The position numbers were made by a program, and so were the translations under genes. Shown piece by piece: positions 46,727 through 55,332 of a DNA stretch of 64,000 nucleotides. The notes under the pieces were generated by a model, which was not told where the DNA came from, did no database searches, and was given only the letters and a program-made list of their open reading frames with translations. The DNA comes from Acetobacterium woodii DSM 1030 (GTDB lineage Bacteria > Bacillota > Clostridia > Eubacteriales > Eubacteriaceae), in contig NC_016894.1 of the NCBI RefSeq assembly GCF_000247605.1, forward strand, positions 868,001 through 932,000, read 5' to 3'. The first letter of the stretch is position 1. Each line of letters begins with the position of its first letter.

Positions 46727-46755
46727 ATTATCCACGGAACGAGTGGATAAGTCAA
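46727..46755 (-). promoter_or_regulatory. nifH promoter with palindrome between -35 and -10
   Basis: Minus-strand TTGACT (46750-46755), 17-base spacer, GATAAT (46727-46732). An inverted repeat TTATCCAC-N7-GTGGATAA (46728-46750) fills the space between the boxes and overlaps both, so a protein bound there would compete with RNA polymerase. The half-site resembles a DnaA box, but the symmetrical arrangement is more operator-like. Confidence 0.75.
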
Positions 46756-46820
46756 GTTTCTTTAATTGTAAACCCTTTTCAGTCTTCCGATGTCTTAAGA
46801 ATAGGAGAATTGAGCACGGC

Positions 46821-46865
46821 TTTGTTTTGATGGTGAAATCCGGATTGTACTTTGTTTTAATGGTG
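46821..46865 (-). repeat. Direct repeats upstream of the nif promoter
   Basis: TTTGTTTTGATGGTG (46821-46835) and TTTGTTTTAATGGTG (46851-46865) are spaced exactly 30 bases, about three helical turns. The block 46831-46863 is imperfectly repeated at 46691-46722, just downstream of the -10. Possible activator sites. Confidence 0.55.
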
Positions 46866-46981
46866 GCAGTATCATCTGATAGGTAGGATGAAATCATTTT
46901 CAGGGTTTAAAAATGTTTTTAAGTAAAAATGACTGATAAAAACTTAAATAAAACTTAAACAATTCTTAAAAAATGTTGAAA

Positions 46982-47932
46982 TCAACCACAACTGGAACAG
47001 GAAGCGCAATCTCCACAGGATTTTTTCATTGGATCATGAACCAGAATTGCCCGGACCGTAGCAGTATTTAGATCAACGACGACAATATCATCTTGAATGA
47101 TTTCCATTTTGTCAGTGCTGAAAACAATGGTCATCGGCTCGGGAACCATGACATCCGGGTCCAAAGTACCTGGTTTCATTAAAGGCTGGACAAATTGCTT
47201 GCCATCTGGCGTTGTAATCATCAATCCGTTATTGCTGGTGATTAAAGATCTTAAAATACCACCAGATGAATAGGTTACCGAATTTTGGTCACAATTGATA
47301 CCGTGGGCCGTGCTGTCATAGGCAATCACTATTCCGACCGGAGTAACAATTGGTTCCGGAAGGGCTGGTTCAAAACTTTTCAAGGTGCCGTTTTCATAGA
47401 GTGAAAAGCCATAACGCACTTTCACCAACCCATCAGGACCAGTAATTTCAATGGTTTCCTGAGGCCACATCGTTAAACTTTTCAAGGTGCCGCTTTCATA
47501 AAAACAAATACTGATTACTTTGGCTGAAAAGGAGCCCACCGGTAAATCAAAAGAAATCGGCTTGGCTAGTTTATATTCATCATTTTCGGTCCAGAAGCCG
47601 TTGATTCGACCATTGAGTGGAAATAATCGTTGGATTCGGCCGTTTTCATAAAAGCTGATCCGTTCAGCGGATAAATTTCCCTGAGACGTGATTACTTCAG
47701 TGGCATTTTCCAGGTCAATACTTTTGATTTGACCGCTTTTGAAAAACTCCAGGGAGAGACCTTGTCGATTTCTTAAATTAGCGGCACCGTGACTGGGCGT
47801 CAGAATGCCAATGGGAGTATTGATGTTATTTGGTTCTTCAAAGGCACAACCTTTTATTGAGCTATCGGCATAAGTTTCTAAAAACGTAATGCCATTAAGC
47901 GTACCGTATTTTTCAGTTTTGTATGTTGTCAT
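46982..47932 (-). CDS. MORN/YwqK-like repeat protein with C-terminal CxxCxxCxxC tail
   Basis: 316 residues. Repeated units of about 20-50 residues with the pattern (F/Y)YE(N/S)G.(L/I)(K/R)SL, for example ISFYENGRIQRLF, ICFYESGTLKSLT and FSLYENGTLKSFE, as in MORN-like beta-hairpin repeats. The last residues are CGDCASCSSCG, four Cys spaced by two, suited to a metal or Fe-S site. No signal peptide or membrane segment. It follows the AnfO-like gene by 12 bases and precedes the nif promoter, same strand. I do not recognise a characterised family; a nitrogenase accessory or metal-handling role is inference from context. Confidence 0.75.
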   Translation of the reverse strand: MTTYKTEKYGTLNGITFLETYADSSIKGCAFEEPNNINTPIGILTPSHGAANLRNRQGLSLEFFKSGQIKSIDLENATEVITSQGNLSAERISFYENGRIQRLFPLNGRINGFWTENDEYKLAKPISFDLPVGSFSAKVISICFYESGTLKSLTMWPQETIEITGPDGLVKVRYGFSLYENGTLKSFEPALPEPIVTPVGIVIAYDSTAHGINCDQNSVTYSSGGILRSLITSNNGLMITTPDGKQFVQPLMKPGTLDPDVMVPEPMTIVFSTDKMEIIQDDIVVVDLNTATVRAILVHDPMKKSCGDCASCSSCG

Positions 47933-47944
47933 GATAAACTCCTA

Positions 47945-48583
47945 TTATTCACACACAACAGGGGTGATAATGACATGTTGTGTAGAATCATTTTTATTTT
48001 GGATGGTATAGCTAAAATTTAGTTCCGATAATTTGTGTTCAAACCATGGCGGGATGTGTTCACAGACTACTTCCAAGGCGTAAAAAGGGGTATCTTTTAA
48101 AAATGGCAATAGTGCCATTTTTGAACTCATTTCCGGGTGTTTTTTCTGTACCTGGGTTAAATCAATAAAATAATGTCCCGGTTGATCGGTTTCTTTAGGC
48201 GTATTCGCTAACAGCAGTTCATCTTCTTTTATTTCAGCATCAATTTTGGCTAAATCGGATTGAATGGTATCCAACAATTCCAGATCAAAAACTTCTGATT
48301 CGCAGATGATGAAACCGGCTTTGTCAAAAACCTGATAAGGGATTCCGGTTAAGGATTTGGTGATGATGATTTTGCAGTTATTAAAAACATTTATCATTTG
48401 ATGGATATTTTCGCGGATCGCAGTCATGCCCCCCGATAAATCTGGCTTACAAGGAATCATGTCAGATTTTTGCCAGATGGATTTTTCCTTGGTGTAAAAA
48501 ACAAAATTGGTCATTTCGTCGAACCGGGCAATCCGCTTGGCATCATCACAAAAAACAGCCATTACGTTTACATTTTCTTTCAT
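47945..48583 (-). CDS. anfO: AnfO-like nitrogenase accessory protein
   Basis: About 212 residues. N-terminal region resembles AnfO, found with Fe-only nitrogenase: FCDDAKRIARFDEMTNFVFY, followed by CKIIITKSLTGIPYQVFDKAGF. The start ATG 48583 has GAGGTG seven bases upstream. AnfO function is poorly known. Here it is beside a Mo-type nif operon, with no anfD, anfG or anfK in the window. It is the first gene of a pair with the Cys-tailed repeat protein. Family assignment is by recognition of the sequence pattern and should be confirmed by profile search. Confidence 0.75.
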   Translation of the reverse strand: MKENVNVMAVFCDDAKRIARFDEMTNFVFYTKEKSIWQKSDMIPCKPDLSGGMTAIRENIHQMINVFNNCKIIITKSLTGIPYQVFDKAGFIICESEVFDLELLDTIQSDLAKIDAEIKEDELLLANTPKETDQPGHYFIDLTQVQKKHPEMSSKMALLPFLKDTPFYALEVVCEHIPPWFEHKLSELNFSYTIQNKNDSTQHVIITPVVCE

Positions 48584-48872
48584 TTGTTCACCTCGTTTTA
48601 ATTGAATCATGGCTTTATTACCCGTTTTGAGCCTAAGTGTTGCTTAGCGGTAGGCATGAGAAAACAGTAATAAGACCGGTTGCGATTGAGTTTTAAATTT
48701 ATCACTAACGCAGGGGATCATTTTAAAACAGAATTGCTTAAAATTAGTTGTAGTATAGCATAGAAATGAAAAAGTACGACTTAATTAAGCGTAAAAGCAA
48801 AAAAAAACGATTGCAGAAAATTTAAGCGAAAAATAGGGGGACGTTTTTTGATGCAAAAAAGAAAAATAAAAA

Positions 48873-49092
48873 AACTCCTGAAAAATCAGGAGTAGCGGTT
48901 GTCGATAAACGACCGTACCGATCAATTATTAATCTGTTGCATGCACGCAATTCGTACAGTTGCAAGCAAAGCTTTGACTAAAGACAACCTTTTCGCTGCA
49001 ACTGTTCGCCTTGAGGCACACAACATGATCTAACAATTGTCGGTACTACGTTATCTTTTTTGACAGTCTCAACTCCTGAAAAATCAAGAGTA
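48873..49092. repeat. Palindromic element bracketed by 22-base direct repeats
   Basis: Direct repeats at 48873-48894 and 49071-49092 differ at one base; each is a small hairpin (ACTCCTGA-AAAA-TCAGGAGT in the first). They enclose 176 bases with imperfect inverted ends: GATAAACG...GTACCGATCAATT (48904 on) and AATTGTCGGTAC...CGTTATC (to 49055). An inner stem ACAGTTGCAAGC / GCTGCAACTGT lies at about 48956-49004. No coding capacity. The rest of the 538-base gap 48584-49121 has only a weak minus-strand -10 (TATACT at 48752-48757) for anfO. Confidence 0.6.
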
Positions 49093-49121
49093 AATTTGAT
49101 TGTAATATAAAAAATTTGGAG

Positions 49122-49604
49122 TTATTGCGGATCATTATCGGTGAATTCGTCGGCTAGTTTTTGTTGTCGTTTTTTGATCATTGAACCACTAATGAAAAAG
49201 ACCACAAACATGATGATAAATAACATGACAAAAATAAAAAGGGTCATAAAAACGAGAACGAGTAGGTCGTTTTTGAGATAATCATTATTAAGCGCTAATG
49301 AAATTGCAACAATAATCGCAAAGATACCTGAGCCGATCAAGCTGTAAAGTAAGTAACTTTTAACACTCGGTTTACTGTAATAATCCCATTGTCCTTTACG
49401 GTAATAACCGATAAAACTGCCGATACAACAAATCATAAAAATAAACCACTCAAAACCCCATTGGCTAAAAGGCGCATTTAAGAAGAAAGCCTGGATGATG
49501 ATGCTTCCTAGAAGCAGCCAGAAAACGATCCAGAACCAGATATGTTCCACTTTGTATAATTCCATTTCCTGACGTTCATCGATTACTTTTTTAAATTTTT
49601 TCAT
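49122..49604 (-). CDS. Small membrane protein, DUF6773-like
   Basis: About 160 residues with four hydrophobic segments and a polar N-terminus. No catalytic motif. Its start overlaps the end of the upstream XRE gene; ATG 49604 is preferred because GGGAGG is nine bases away, against three for ATG 49610. Small XRE regulator plus multi-spanning protein pairs are common in Firmicutes, and the regulator usually controls the pair. Function unknown. Confidence 0.8.
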   Translation of the reverse strand: MKKFKKVIDERQEMELYKVEHIWFWIVFWLLLGSIIIQAFFLNAPFSQWGFEWFIFMICCIGSFIGYYRKGQWDYYSKPSVKSYLLYSLIGSGIFAIIVAISLALNNDYLKNDLLVLVFMTLFIFVMLFIIMFVVFFISGSMIKKRQQKLADEFTDNDPQ

Positions 49605-49803
49605 AGTCATTTTCCTCCCAAAACAAATCGTTTAAAGTTTTTCCTAGCGCTTTGCAGATACCAATGCACAATTGTAGAGACGGATTAAATTTACCCGCTT
49701 CAATCATGCCGATGGTTTGGCGGGTGACACCGACCCGTTTTGCCAGCTCTTCCTGAGAAATGTCATTTTCGACTCGAGCGACTTTCATTTTTAAGTTTTT
49801 CAT
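49591..49803 (-). CDS. XRE-family HTH regulator (YozG/HipB type)
   Basis: 70 residues, a single helix-turn-helix (ISQEELAKRVGVTRQTIGMIEAG then FNPSLQLCIGICKALGKTLNDLFW). Overlaps the downstream membrane protein gene by 14 bases. AAGGAGTG precedes the ATG. Probably autorepressing. Confidence 0.92.
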   Translation of the reverse strand: MKNLKMKVARVENDISQEELAKRVGVTRQTIGMIEAGKFNPSLQLCIGICKALGKTLNDLFWEENDYEKI

Positions 49804-49825
49804 TTAATCACTCCTTACAGTGACT

Positions 49826-49854
49826 ATAGTATAATATATATTAATAAATGTCAA
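49826..49854 (-). promoter_or_regulatory. Promoter of the XRE/membrane protein operon
   Basis: Minus-strand TTGACA, 17-base spacer, TACTAT. Confidence 0.75.
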
Positions 49855-49935
49855 GTATATATTGCATTAAGGAAAATATAAAAACATTATCACCGTATTT
49901 TATTTTGGGCCGAGTGAATTTTAAGAAACGATAGT

Positions 49936-50820
49936 TTATGGTAAAAAGGATAATTGCTGACCGCCATGTTTTATTTTATATTGATTAACAATGTCAGGCA
50001 TTTGGTAGAGGAGTTGATGACGTTGACATTCGCGGGTAAAAGTTGTCCACAGCAGTTTCGCATTGGGACTGGAACAACTGTACTGATTTCCAAAGTATTT
50101 GAGATATTCTTTTTTTATCCCGGGAAAATGTCGATCTAATTGATCATAAAAAAAGAGCCGTTGTTGGTCACGAAGGGTTACCCCAAAAGCGGGATAAATA
50201 AATTGGGCGCCATGTTGGGCGGCTAATTCGATGATTTTTTTAATATTATCGACGGTATCGTTAATAAAGGGGAGTATTGGCATCAGTAGAATACCAGTAA
50301 AAACAGCGTTTTCGGACAATTCTTTAATGGCCGTGAAACGCTCACTTGTCGGTGCAACCCGGGGTTCAATTATTTTGGCCAGAGAATCTTGGGCACAGGT
50401 AATCGTGAGTTTTACAATGACTGGAGAATGTTTCTGGATGGTTTTTAGCAGATCCTTGTCTCGTGCGACAAGAGGACTTTTGGTGGCAATTGCCACCCCA
50501 AAACCATGGGTTTTGAAAAGTTCCAGAGCTTGTCGGGTCAGCTGGTGTTTTTGCTCTAACGGGTTGTAAGGATCACTCATCGCACCCGTACCAATGACAC
50601 CTTTTATTTTTTTGTGGCGCAGATTGTCAGAAAGAATCAAAAGGGCATTCTCTTTAGCGCGAACCTGATTAAAATCGGCAATCCCATAACATTCACTGCG
50701 ACTGTCACAATAAATACAACCATGGGAACAGCCACGGTAGATATTCATCGTATAATCGGTGCTAAACCAAAAATCGTTTTTAGTTCGTATTAACATGTTT
50801 TTGGTCGGAATCGTTTCCAT
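49936..50820 (-). CDS. SplB-like radical SAM protein
   Basis: 294 residues. Radical SAM cluster motif CSHGCIYC (CxxxCxxC) near residue 31, preceded by MNIYRGC as in the Rv2578c/spore photoproduct lyase-like group. Later TGAMSDPYNPLEQ and LTRQALEL are typical. No C-terminal Cys of true spore photoproduct lyase is evident, so DNA repair activity is uncertain. GAAGG precedes the ATG. Monocistronic between unrelated genes. Confidence 0.87.
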   Translation of the reverse strand: METIPTKNMLIRTKNDFWFSTDYTMNIYRGCSHGCIYCDSRSECYGIADFNQVRAKENALLILSDNLRHKKIKGVIGTGAMSDPYNPLEQKHQLTRQALELFKTHGFGVAIATKSPLVARDKDLLKTIQKHSPVIVKLTITCAQDSLAKIIEPRVAPTSERFTAIKELSENAVFTGILLMPILPFINDTVDNIKKIIELAAQHGAQFIYPAFGVTLRDQQRLFFYDQLDRHFPGIKKEYLKYFGNQYSCSSPNAKLLWTTFTRECQRHQLLYQMPDIVNQYKIKHGGQQLSFLP

Positions 50821-50874
50821 GAGTTAACCTTCTTTTTTTAATGATTAGGATTTTGCGGGCTTCCAAGGTTGTCT

Positions 50875-51546
50875 TTATCGTACAATCAAACCTAATAATT
50901 TAGCAAGTTCCGCAGCTTGAAATGACGAGACAATAGCACCGTTTAATGCTTCAAGAGAGACACTGATGCCATCAATTTGGCTGGTTGTGAAGTCCAATCC
51001 TTTCAAAGGTGTTTTGAAAAAACTGGCGGTTTTTAAATTAACCCGATCGAACACAATTTTGGAAAGTTTACACTCACTAATGGTGGTATGGCTTAAATCA
51101 CATTCATCAATTTTAATTTCTTTGATGGTGGCTTTACTAAAGTTTCCATATTGTAAATTGGTGTCGGTAAAAAGAATATTTTGCAAGAGTGCTTGATGGA
51201 AATCGACGCCTATTAATTTTCCTAAAACAAACTCGCAGCGATTAAAAAAGCCATCAGTAAAGTCGCTGTTAGAGAGATTACAGGACTGTAAACGGAGGTC
51301 ACGAAAATCTATTTTTTCAAAATTACAGTGGATGAAACTACAATTTTCAAAAATAGAGTTACGGAAAGATAATTGCGAAAAATCTATTTCGGTCAGGTTC
51401 AGGTCTTTAAAATGTTTGCCTTCAATATCAAGTTCTTCTGCTCGGGCCCAATCGAGCAGAACGTTGAGTTCGATTTCGTTGCGGATCGGCTCAAGACAGG
51501 TTGACAATTCTGGTGGGGTGATTCTAACGACGGGATTTTTTTTCAT
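50875..51546 (-). CDS. Pentapeptide repeat protein
   Basis: 223 residues. From about residue 45 to 195 the sequence follows A(D/N)Lxx-type five-residue repeats forming a right-handed beta-helix (FKDLNLTEIDFSQLSFRNSI, SNSDFTDGFFNRCEF). No signal or membrane segment. Members include DNA-mimic gyrase protectors, but most have no known role; nothing in the context decides. Confidence 0.88.
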   Translation of the reverse strand: MKKNPVVRITPPELSTCLEPIRNEIELNVLLDWARAEELDIEGKHFKDLNLTEIDFSQLSFRNSIFENCSFIHCNFEKIDFRDLRLQSCNLSNSDFTDGFFNRCEFVLGKLIGVDFHQALLQNILFTDTNLQYGNFSKATIKEIKIDECDLSHTTISECKLSKIVFDRVNLKTASFFKTPLKGLDFTTSQIDGISVSLEALNGAIVSSFQAAELAKLLGLIVR

Positions 51547-51928
51547 GATGGGTACCTTTCATTTATATTGAGCATCTTTATATCATCGTGACGTTTGAAA
51601 ATAATAATTAAAATGCTATTAGCTGATTAGAAGGAATTATTCGCAGTTTGACAAAAAAATTTATTGGCAAAGGTTAATAATTTATTTGTTATTATATCAT
51701 ATTAATACGGGCAGTTCAGCAAAAAAAAACAATTGTTCGTGGGGCATAAAGAGTAAGAACCGCTTGCAATGGTGATAAATGACCGGATGAAGCTGGTCTG
51801 GGGTTTGCTTTTTTTTATAATAAAGTTTATAATTTCAACAGACCAAAAAGTTGAGTCAAACGATATGACGGACAATGAATTCGACAGGACTCGGCAACGT
51901 GAAATATAAAAAAATAACAGGAGAAAAA
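51547..51928. other. Intergenic region, no gene seen
   Basis: A 382-base divergent gap between the pentapeptide and aminotransferase genes. It is AT-rich, with a possible -35 TTGACA at about 51648 but no well-spaced -10. No RNA structure or repeat that I can support. Confidence 0.6.
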
Positions 51929-53137
51929 ATGGAAACGTCTGAACGTATAAAAAAAATGGGAGAACCAGCCCTGCTCAAATACTATCCTCTGGTGAATGAG
52001 GCTCAGAAAAAGGGGAAAAAGGTATATTTTTTAAATATTGGGCAACCGGACATTAAAACCCCGGAAAGTTTTTTAAATAGCATCAATTGTCTTGACCAGA
52101 AAGTTTTATCCTATCAAGCCCCGGAAGGGATTATTGAGCTCCGGGAAGCGGCCTGTGATTATTACCGACGGCTGGGTCTGGATTATGGAATTGATGATCT
52201 GTTTGTGGCTAACGGTGGGAGTGAAGCATTGCTTTTTACGTTTATGGGGATTTGTAATGCCGGAGATGAAATCCTCACGGCGGAACCTTTGTATAGCATT
52301 TATAAAGAAATGGCGGCGGCCACCGATGTTAAGCTGGTCGGATTTAAAACCTATGCTGAAGAGGGCTTTGCTTTGCCCGATATAGCGGTCATTGAAGCAG
52401 CAATTACGCCCAAAACAAAGGCTATCTTGATGACAAACCCCGGGAATCCGACCGGAAAAGTATTTTCGAAGGAAGAAATCGAAATACTGGTAGGGTTAGC
52501 GATTAAATATAATCTTTATTTGATTTCCGATGAAGTTTATCGGGAATTTGTCTACGACAATCAGGCTTATCTCAGTCCGGCAATGTATGATGAACTGGCT
52601 CAGAATTTTATTTTAATTGACAGTATCTCTAAACGTTACAGTGCTTGTGGCGCTAGAATTGGGTTTATCGTCTCAAAAAATAAAGGGCTGATGGGGCAAT
52701 TAAAAAAACTGGTGCAGATGCGCCTTTCCGTATCCACTGTCGATCAGATCGGCGCGATTTCGTTACTGAAACTCGACGGTCATTTTTTTGACGGAATATT
52801 AAAAGAATACACCAGGCGTCGGGCGGTTGTTTTTGCGGCCCTTAAGGAAATTCCCGGGATCATCTGTGCAGAACCGCGCGGAGCTTTTTATTTTATGGCG
52901 AAATTGCCGATCAGATCGGCCTGCCATTTCATAGAATGGATGATTACGGATTTTGATGATCAGGGAGAAACCGTGTTATTGTCGCCAGCCAATGATTTTT
53001 ATTTAGATCCCCGAGATGGTGCCGATGAAGTGCGAATCGCCTATGTGCTAAACAGCGACGATATGAAAAAAAGTATGGAAATCCTTAAACATGGTTTAGC
53101 CGCCTATGCACAGATATTTCCGGAAAAATGCAAATAA
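51929..53137 (+). CDS. PLP-dependent class I/II aminotransferase
   Basis: About 402 residues, fold type I. VYFLNIGQPDIKTPE is the family N-terminal motif; NPGNPTGKVFS and the PLP lysine in SISKRYSACGARIGF are visible. ATG 51929 is chosen for CAGGAG upstream; the longer frame adds 18 unlikely residues. Aspartate/tyrosine-type aminotransferases of this group accept several amino acids. Followed on the same strand by a YhaM-like gene. Confidence 0.9.
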   Translation: METSERIKKMGEPALLKYYPLVNEAQKKGKKVYFLNIGQPDIKTPESFLNSINCLDQKVLSYQAPEGIIELREAACDYYRRLGLDYGIDDLFVANGGSEALLFTFMGICNAGDEILTAEPLYSIYKEMAAATDVKLVGFKTYAEEGFALPDIAVIEAAITPKTKAILMTNPGNPTGKVFSKEEIEILVGLAIKYNLYLISDEVYREFVYDNQAYLSPAMYDELAQNFILIDSISKRYSACGARIGFIVSKNKGLMGQLKKLVQMRLSVSTVDQIGAISLLKLDGHFFDGILKEYTRRRAVVFAALKEIPGIICAEPRGAFYFMAKLPIRSACHFIEWMITDFDDQGETVLLSPANDFYLDPRDGADEVRIAYVLNSDDMKKSMEILKHGLAAYAQIFPEKCK

Positions 53138-53195
53138 CAACATCAGGCGACAATAAAAGAGTAAGGGTTATTAAAAAAACAACAAGGAGAATAAA

Positions 53196-54143
53196 GTGAA
53201 AATTAAGTCAGTACAGAAAGGTCAGGATTATCTTGGCTTTTTATTTATAAAATCGCAAATGACAAAAACAGCCACCAATGGCAGTCGTTACTTTAATATG
53301 GTATTAAATGACGCTGATTTTGATGAAATCGACGGAAAAAAATGGGATGTTAAACCCGAAGATGAAGAAATTTTTACTAATGGTAAATTGGTGAAAATCA
53401 AAGGAAAGGTTCAGGAATTTAATAATCGATTGCAACTTATTGTCGAACGAATGCGTTTAGCGGATGATCGTGATGATGTGAACATTGATGATTATATCGA
53501 AACGGTGCCGGTGAATACTGATGAAATGCTGGGCTATATCAACGATACGATCGACGACTTTCAAAATAAGGATATTGCGGCGATCACAAAAAAAATATTT
53601 AATGATCAGACCCAGGCGCTGGCCTATTTTCCAGCTGCAAAAAAACACCATCATGCCATTAAAGGCGGGTTATTGTACCATTTGTATACGATGTTGAAAA
53701 TTGGAAAAGGGTTGGCCGGAATTTATCCTTTTATTAATCGGGAGCTTCTTTATGCCGGAATTATTCTGCACGATATTGGAAAAATAAACGAAATGGTATC
53801 GGACGAAAATGGCGCAGTATCGGATTATACCCCTGAAGGAAAACTGTTGGGACATATTACGCAGGAAATTGTGGAACTGGAACTGGTAGGTACTGAACTG
53901 GGGACAGATCCTGAGGTTTTAATGCTACTTAAACATATGATCCTGTCGCATCATTATCAGCCGGAATTTGGGAGTCCTAAACGGCCAATGTTTCCGGAAG
54001 CGGAACTATTGCATCATATCGATATGATCGACGCCCGGATGTATACAATGGAACAGGCATTAAACCGGGTTGAACCGGGAAGTTTTACAGAACCTAATTG
54101 GAGTCTTGATGGGATTAGTTTATATCGTCGAAGTTTTGAATAG
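53196..54143 (+). CDS. YhaM-like 3'-5' exoribonuclease (OB fold + HD domain)
   Basis: 315 residues. An N-terminal OB-fold nucleic-acid-binding part (about 1-90) precedes an HD domain with HHAIKGGLLYHLYTM and ILHDIGKI, then LSHHYQPEFG. This order is that of YhaM, which trims single-stranded RNA and DNA. GTG start with AAGGAG upstream. The thioesterase gene follows after 11 bases. Confidence 0.9.
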   Translation: MKIKSVQKGQDYLGFLFIKSQMTKTATNGSRYFNMVLNDADFDEIDGKKWDVKPEDEEIFTNGKLVKIKGKVQEFNNRLQLIVERMRLADDRDDVNIDDYIETVPVNTDEMLGYINDTIDDFQNKDIAAITKKIFNDQTQALAYFPAAKKHHHAIKGGLLYHLYTMLKIGKGLAGIYPFINRELLYAGIILHDIGKINEMVSDENGAVSDYTPEGKLLGHITQEIVELELVGTELGTDPEVLMLLKHMILSHHYQPEFGSPKRPMFPEAELLHHIDMIDARMYTMEQALNRVEPGSFTEPNWSLDGISLYRRSFE

Positions 54144-54154
54144 GGGTTAAAATC

Positions 54155-54883
54155 ATGAGTATTATATCATCTGAAATAAAAAGAGTCGCTTGTTATGAGT
54201 CGGACTCGACCGGGAAGATGTTACCGACGACAGCAATGAATTATTTTCAGGAAGTTTCAACGAATCAGGGAAACCAACTGGGAATTGGCGGCGATTTTTT
54301 AAATCAAAAGAAGTTAGCCTGGTTTTTAGTCAAATACGATATTAAATTTATCGATTACCCACTTTATCAAGATCAGGTTACGGTGACAACGCAAGCAACC
54401 GGGATGGAAAAATTTTGTGCAACCCGACGCTTTACGATCCTTGACAAAAGCAACACGGTTAAAGTGATTGCGGATACCCAATGGTTATTGATTAACAGAG
54501 AAACAGAAAAGATGGAACGCATTGACGAATATCCCGAAATGAACGCTTATGAATGTCATGATAAAGGGGAACCGATTTTTAAAAAAATGAGAAAGATCAA
54601 TCACATCGATGTGGAAAAAAAATTCGGGGTTCGCTTCTTGGATATTGATTTCAATCGTCATGTTAACCATGTCAAATATCTGGCTTGGGCGATTGAAGTA
54701 TTGCCGTTGGAAGTTGTTTTAGTAAAGCGTTTAAAAGAAGCCAAGATTGTTTATAAGGCGCAGTGTTTTTATGGTGATCTGATTAGGGCAACCGGTGAAC
54801 GGTTGAATGACGATCACTACCGCGTTGATATAGTTAATCAGGAGAATATAATATTATGTCAGTTGGAGCTGACCCTTGGATAA
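54155..54883 (+). CDS. Acyl-ACP thioesterase
   Basis: 242 residues, two hot-dog domains of the FatA/FatB-like bacterial family. Conserved DFNRHVNHVKYLAWAIEVLP lies in the C-terminal domain and contains the Asn-His pair. It releases free fatty acids from acyl carrier protein. Co-transcribed with the YhaM-like gene, then terminated. Confidence 0.9.
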   Translation: MSIISSEIKRVACYESDSTGKMLPTTAMNYFQEVSTNQGNQLGIGGDFLNQKKLAWFLVKYDIKFIDYPLYQDQVTVTTQATGMEKFCATRRFTILDKSNTVKVIADTQWLLINRETEKMERIDEYPEMNAYECHDKGEPIFKKMRKINHIDVEKKFGVRFLDIDFNRHVNHVKYLAWAIEVLPLEVVLVKRLKEAKIVYKAQCFYGDLIRATGERLNDDHYRVDIVNQENIILCQLELTLG

Positions 54884-54885
54884 TG

Positions 54886-54925
54886 AAAAAACCTTTGTCG
54901 TATCAAGACAAAGGTTTTTTTATAC
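54886..54925 (+). terminator. Intrinsic terminator after the thioesterase gene
   Basis: Arms AAAAAACCTTTGTC / GACAAAGGTTTTTT around GTATCAA, ending in Ts. Confidence 0.9.
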
Positions 54926-55195
54926 AATTAATTGTAATGAAAAAGAAAATGAAAAGATTTGTTCAATTAATTTTAAAATATTGGACAATGTTGAGGATAC
55001 ACATTATTCAGGCGTAGTTTATTTATTAAATGAATAAACAAACTTGGAGTTGTCAAAATAGTGTAAATATTAGACGTGAAAATCAGATAAAATTCAAATT
55101 ATCGTTAAAAAAAACACAATATATTACCCGAGCAAAGATTGTTTGTATAATAACAAACGATAAAGGAAAATATATGGATAAAAAATAGAAAAATA

Positions 55196-55224
55196 TTGAC
55201 ATCATAGATAAAAAATGATAATCT
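55196..55224 (+). promoter_or_regulatory. Promoter of fhs
   Basis: TTGACA at 55196, 17-base spacer, TAATCT at 55219. Transcription would begin around 55230, about 500 bases before the fhs start. The 849-base gap 54884-55732 holds the preceding terminator, this promoter and a structured leader, and no convincing gene. Confidence 0.7.
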
Positions 55225-55228
55225 GAAC

Positions 55229-55332
55229 ACAGATTTGTATATACAAGTAGATAGTTGAATAGTTTTTCAATTATCAAAGTATATAAGGTGTAGTAAATTG
55301 GGTCGCTGAAATAAGGCAGGTGCAAAATCTGT
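55229..55332 (+). promoter_or_regulatory. Structured fhs leader RNA, family not recognised
   Basis: Closing stem ACAGATTT (55229-55236) / AAATCTGT (55325-55332). Inside it, TATATAC (about 55238-55244) / GTATATA (55279 on) leads to a ten-base-pair hairpin GATAGTTGAA / TTCAATTATC (55250-55275, loop TAGTTT). The 3' part before the closing stem, around TTGGGTCGCTG, is unpaired or weakly paired. It begins at the predicted transcription start. No known riboswitch consensus that I can match; no terminator identified downstream. Confidence 0.5.

Noticed and set aside
46728-46750. DnaA boxes in the nif promoter
   Set aside because: TTATCCAC/GTGGATAA lacks the last base of the 9-mer and is arranged as one symmetrical operator between -35 and -10.
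55083-55325. 80-residue minus-strand frame in the fhs leader
   Set aside because: Low-complexity composition, no ribosome site, and it runs antisense to the structured leader.
55229-55332. ZTP (pfl) or tetrahydrofolate riboswitch before fhs
   Set aside because: GGGTCG is present, but the downstream CCGCC-GGGC element of ZTP and the conserved core of THF riboswitches are missing.
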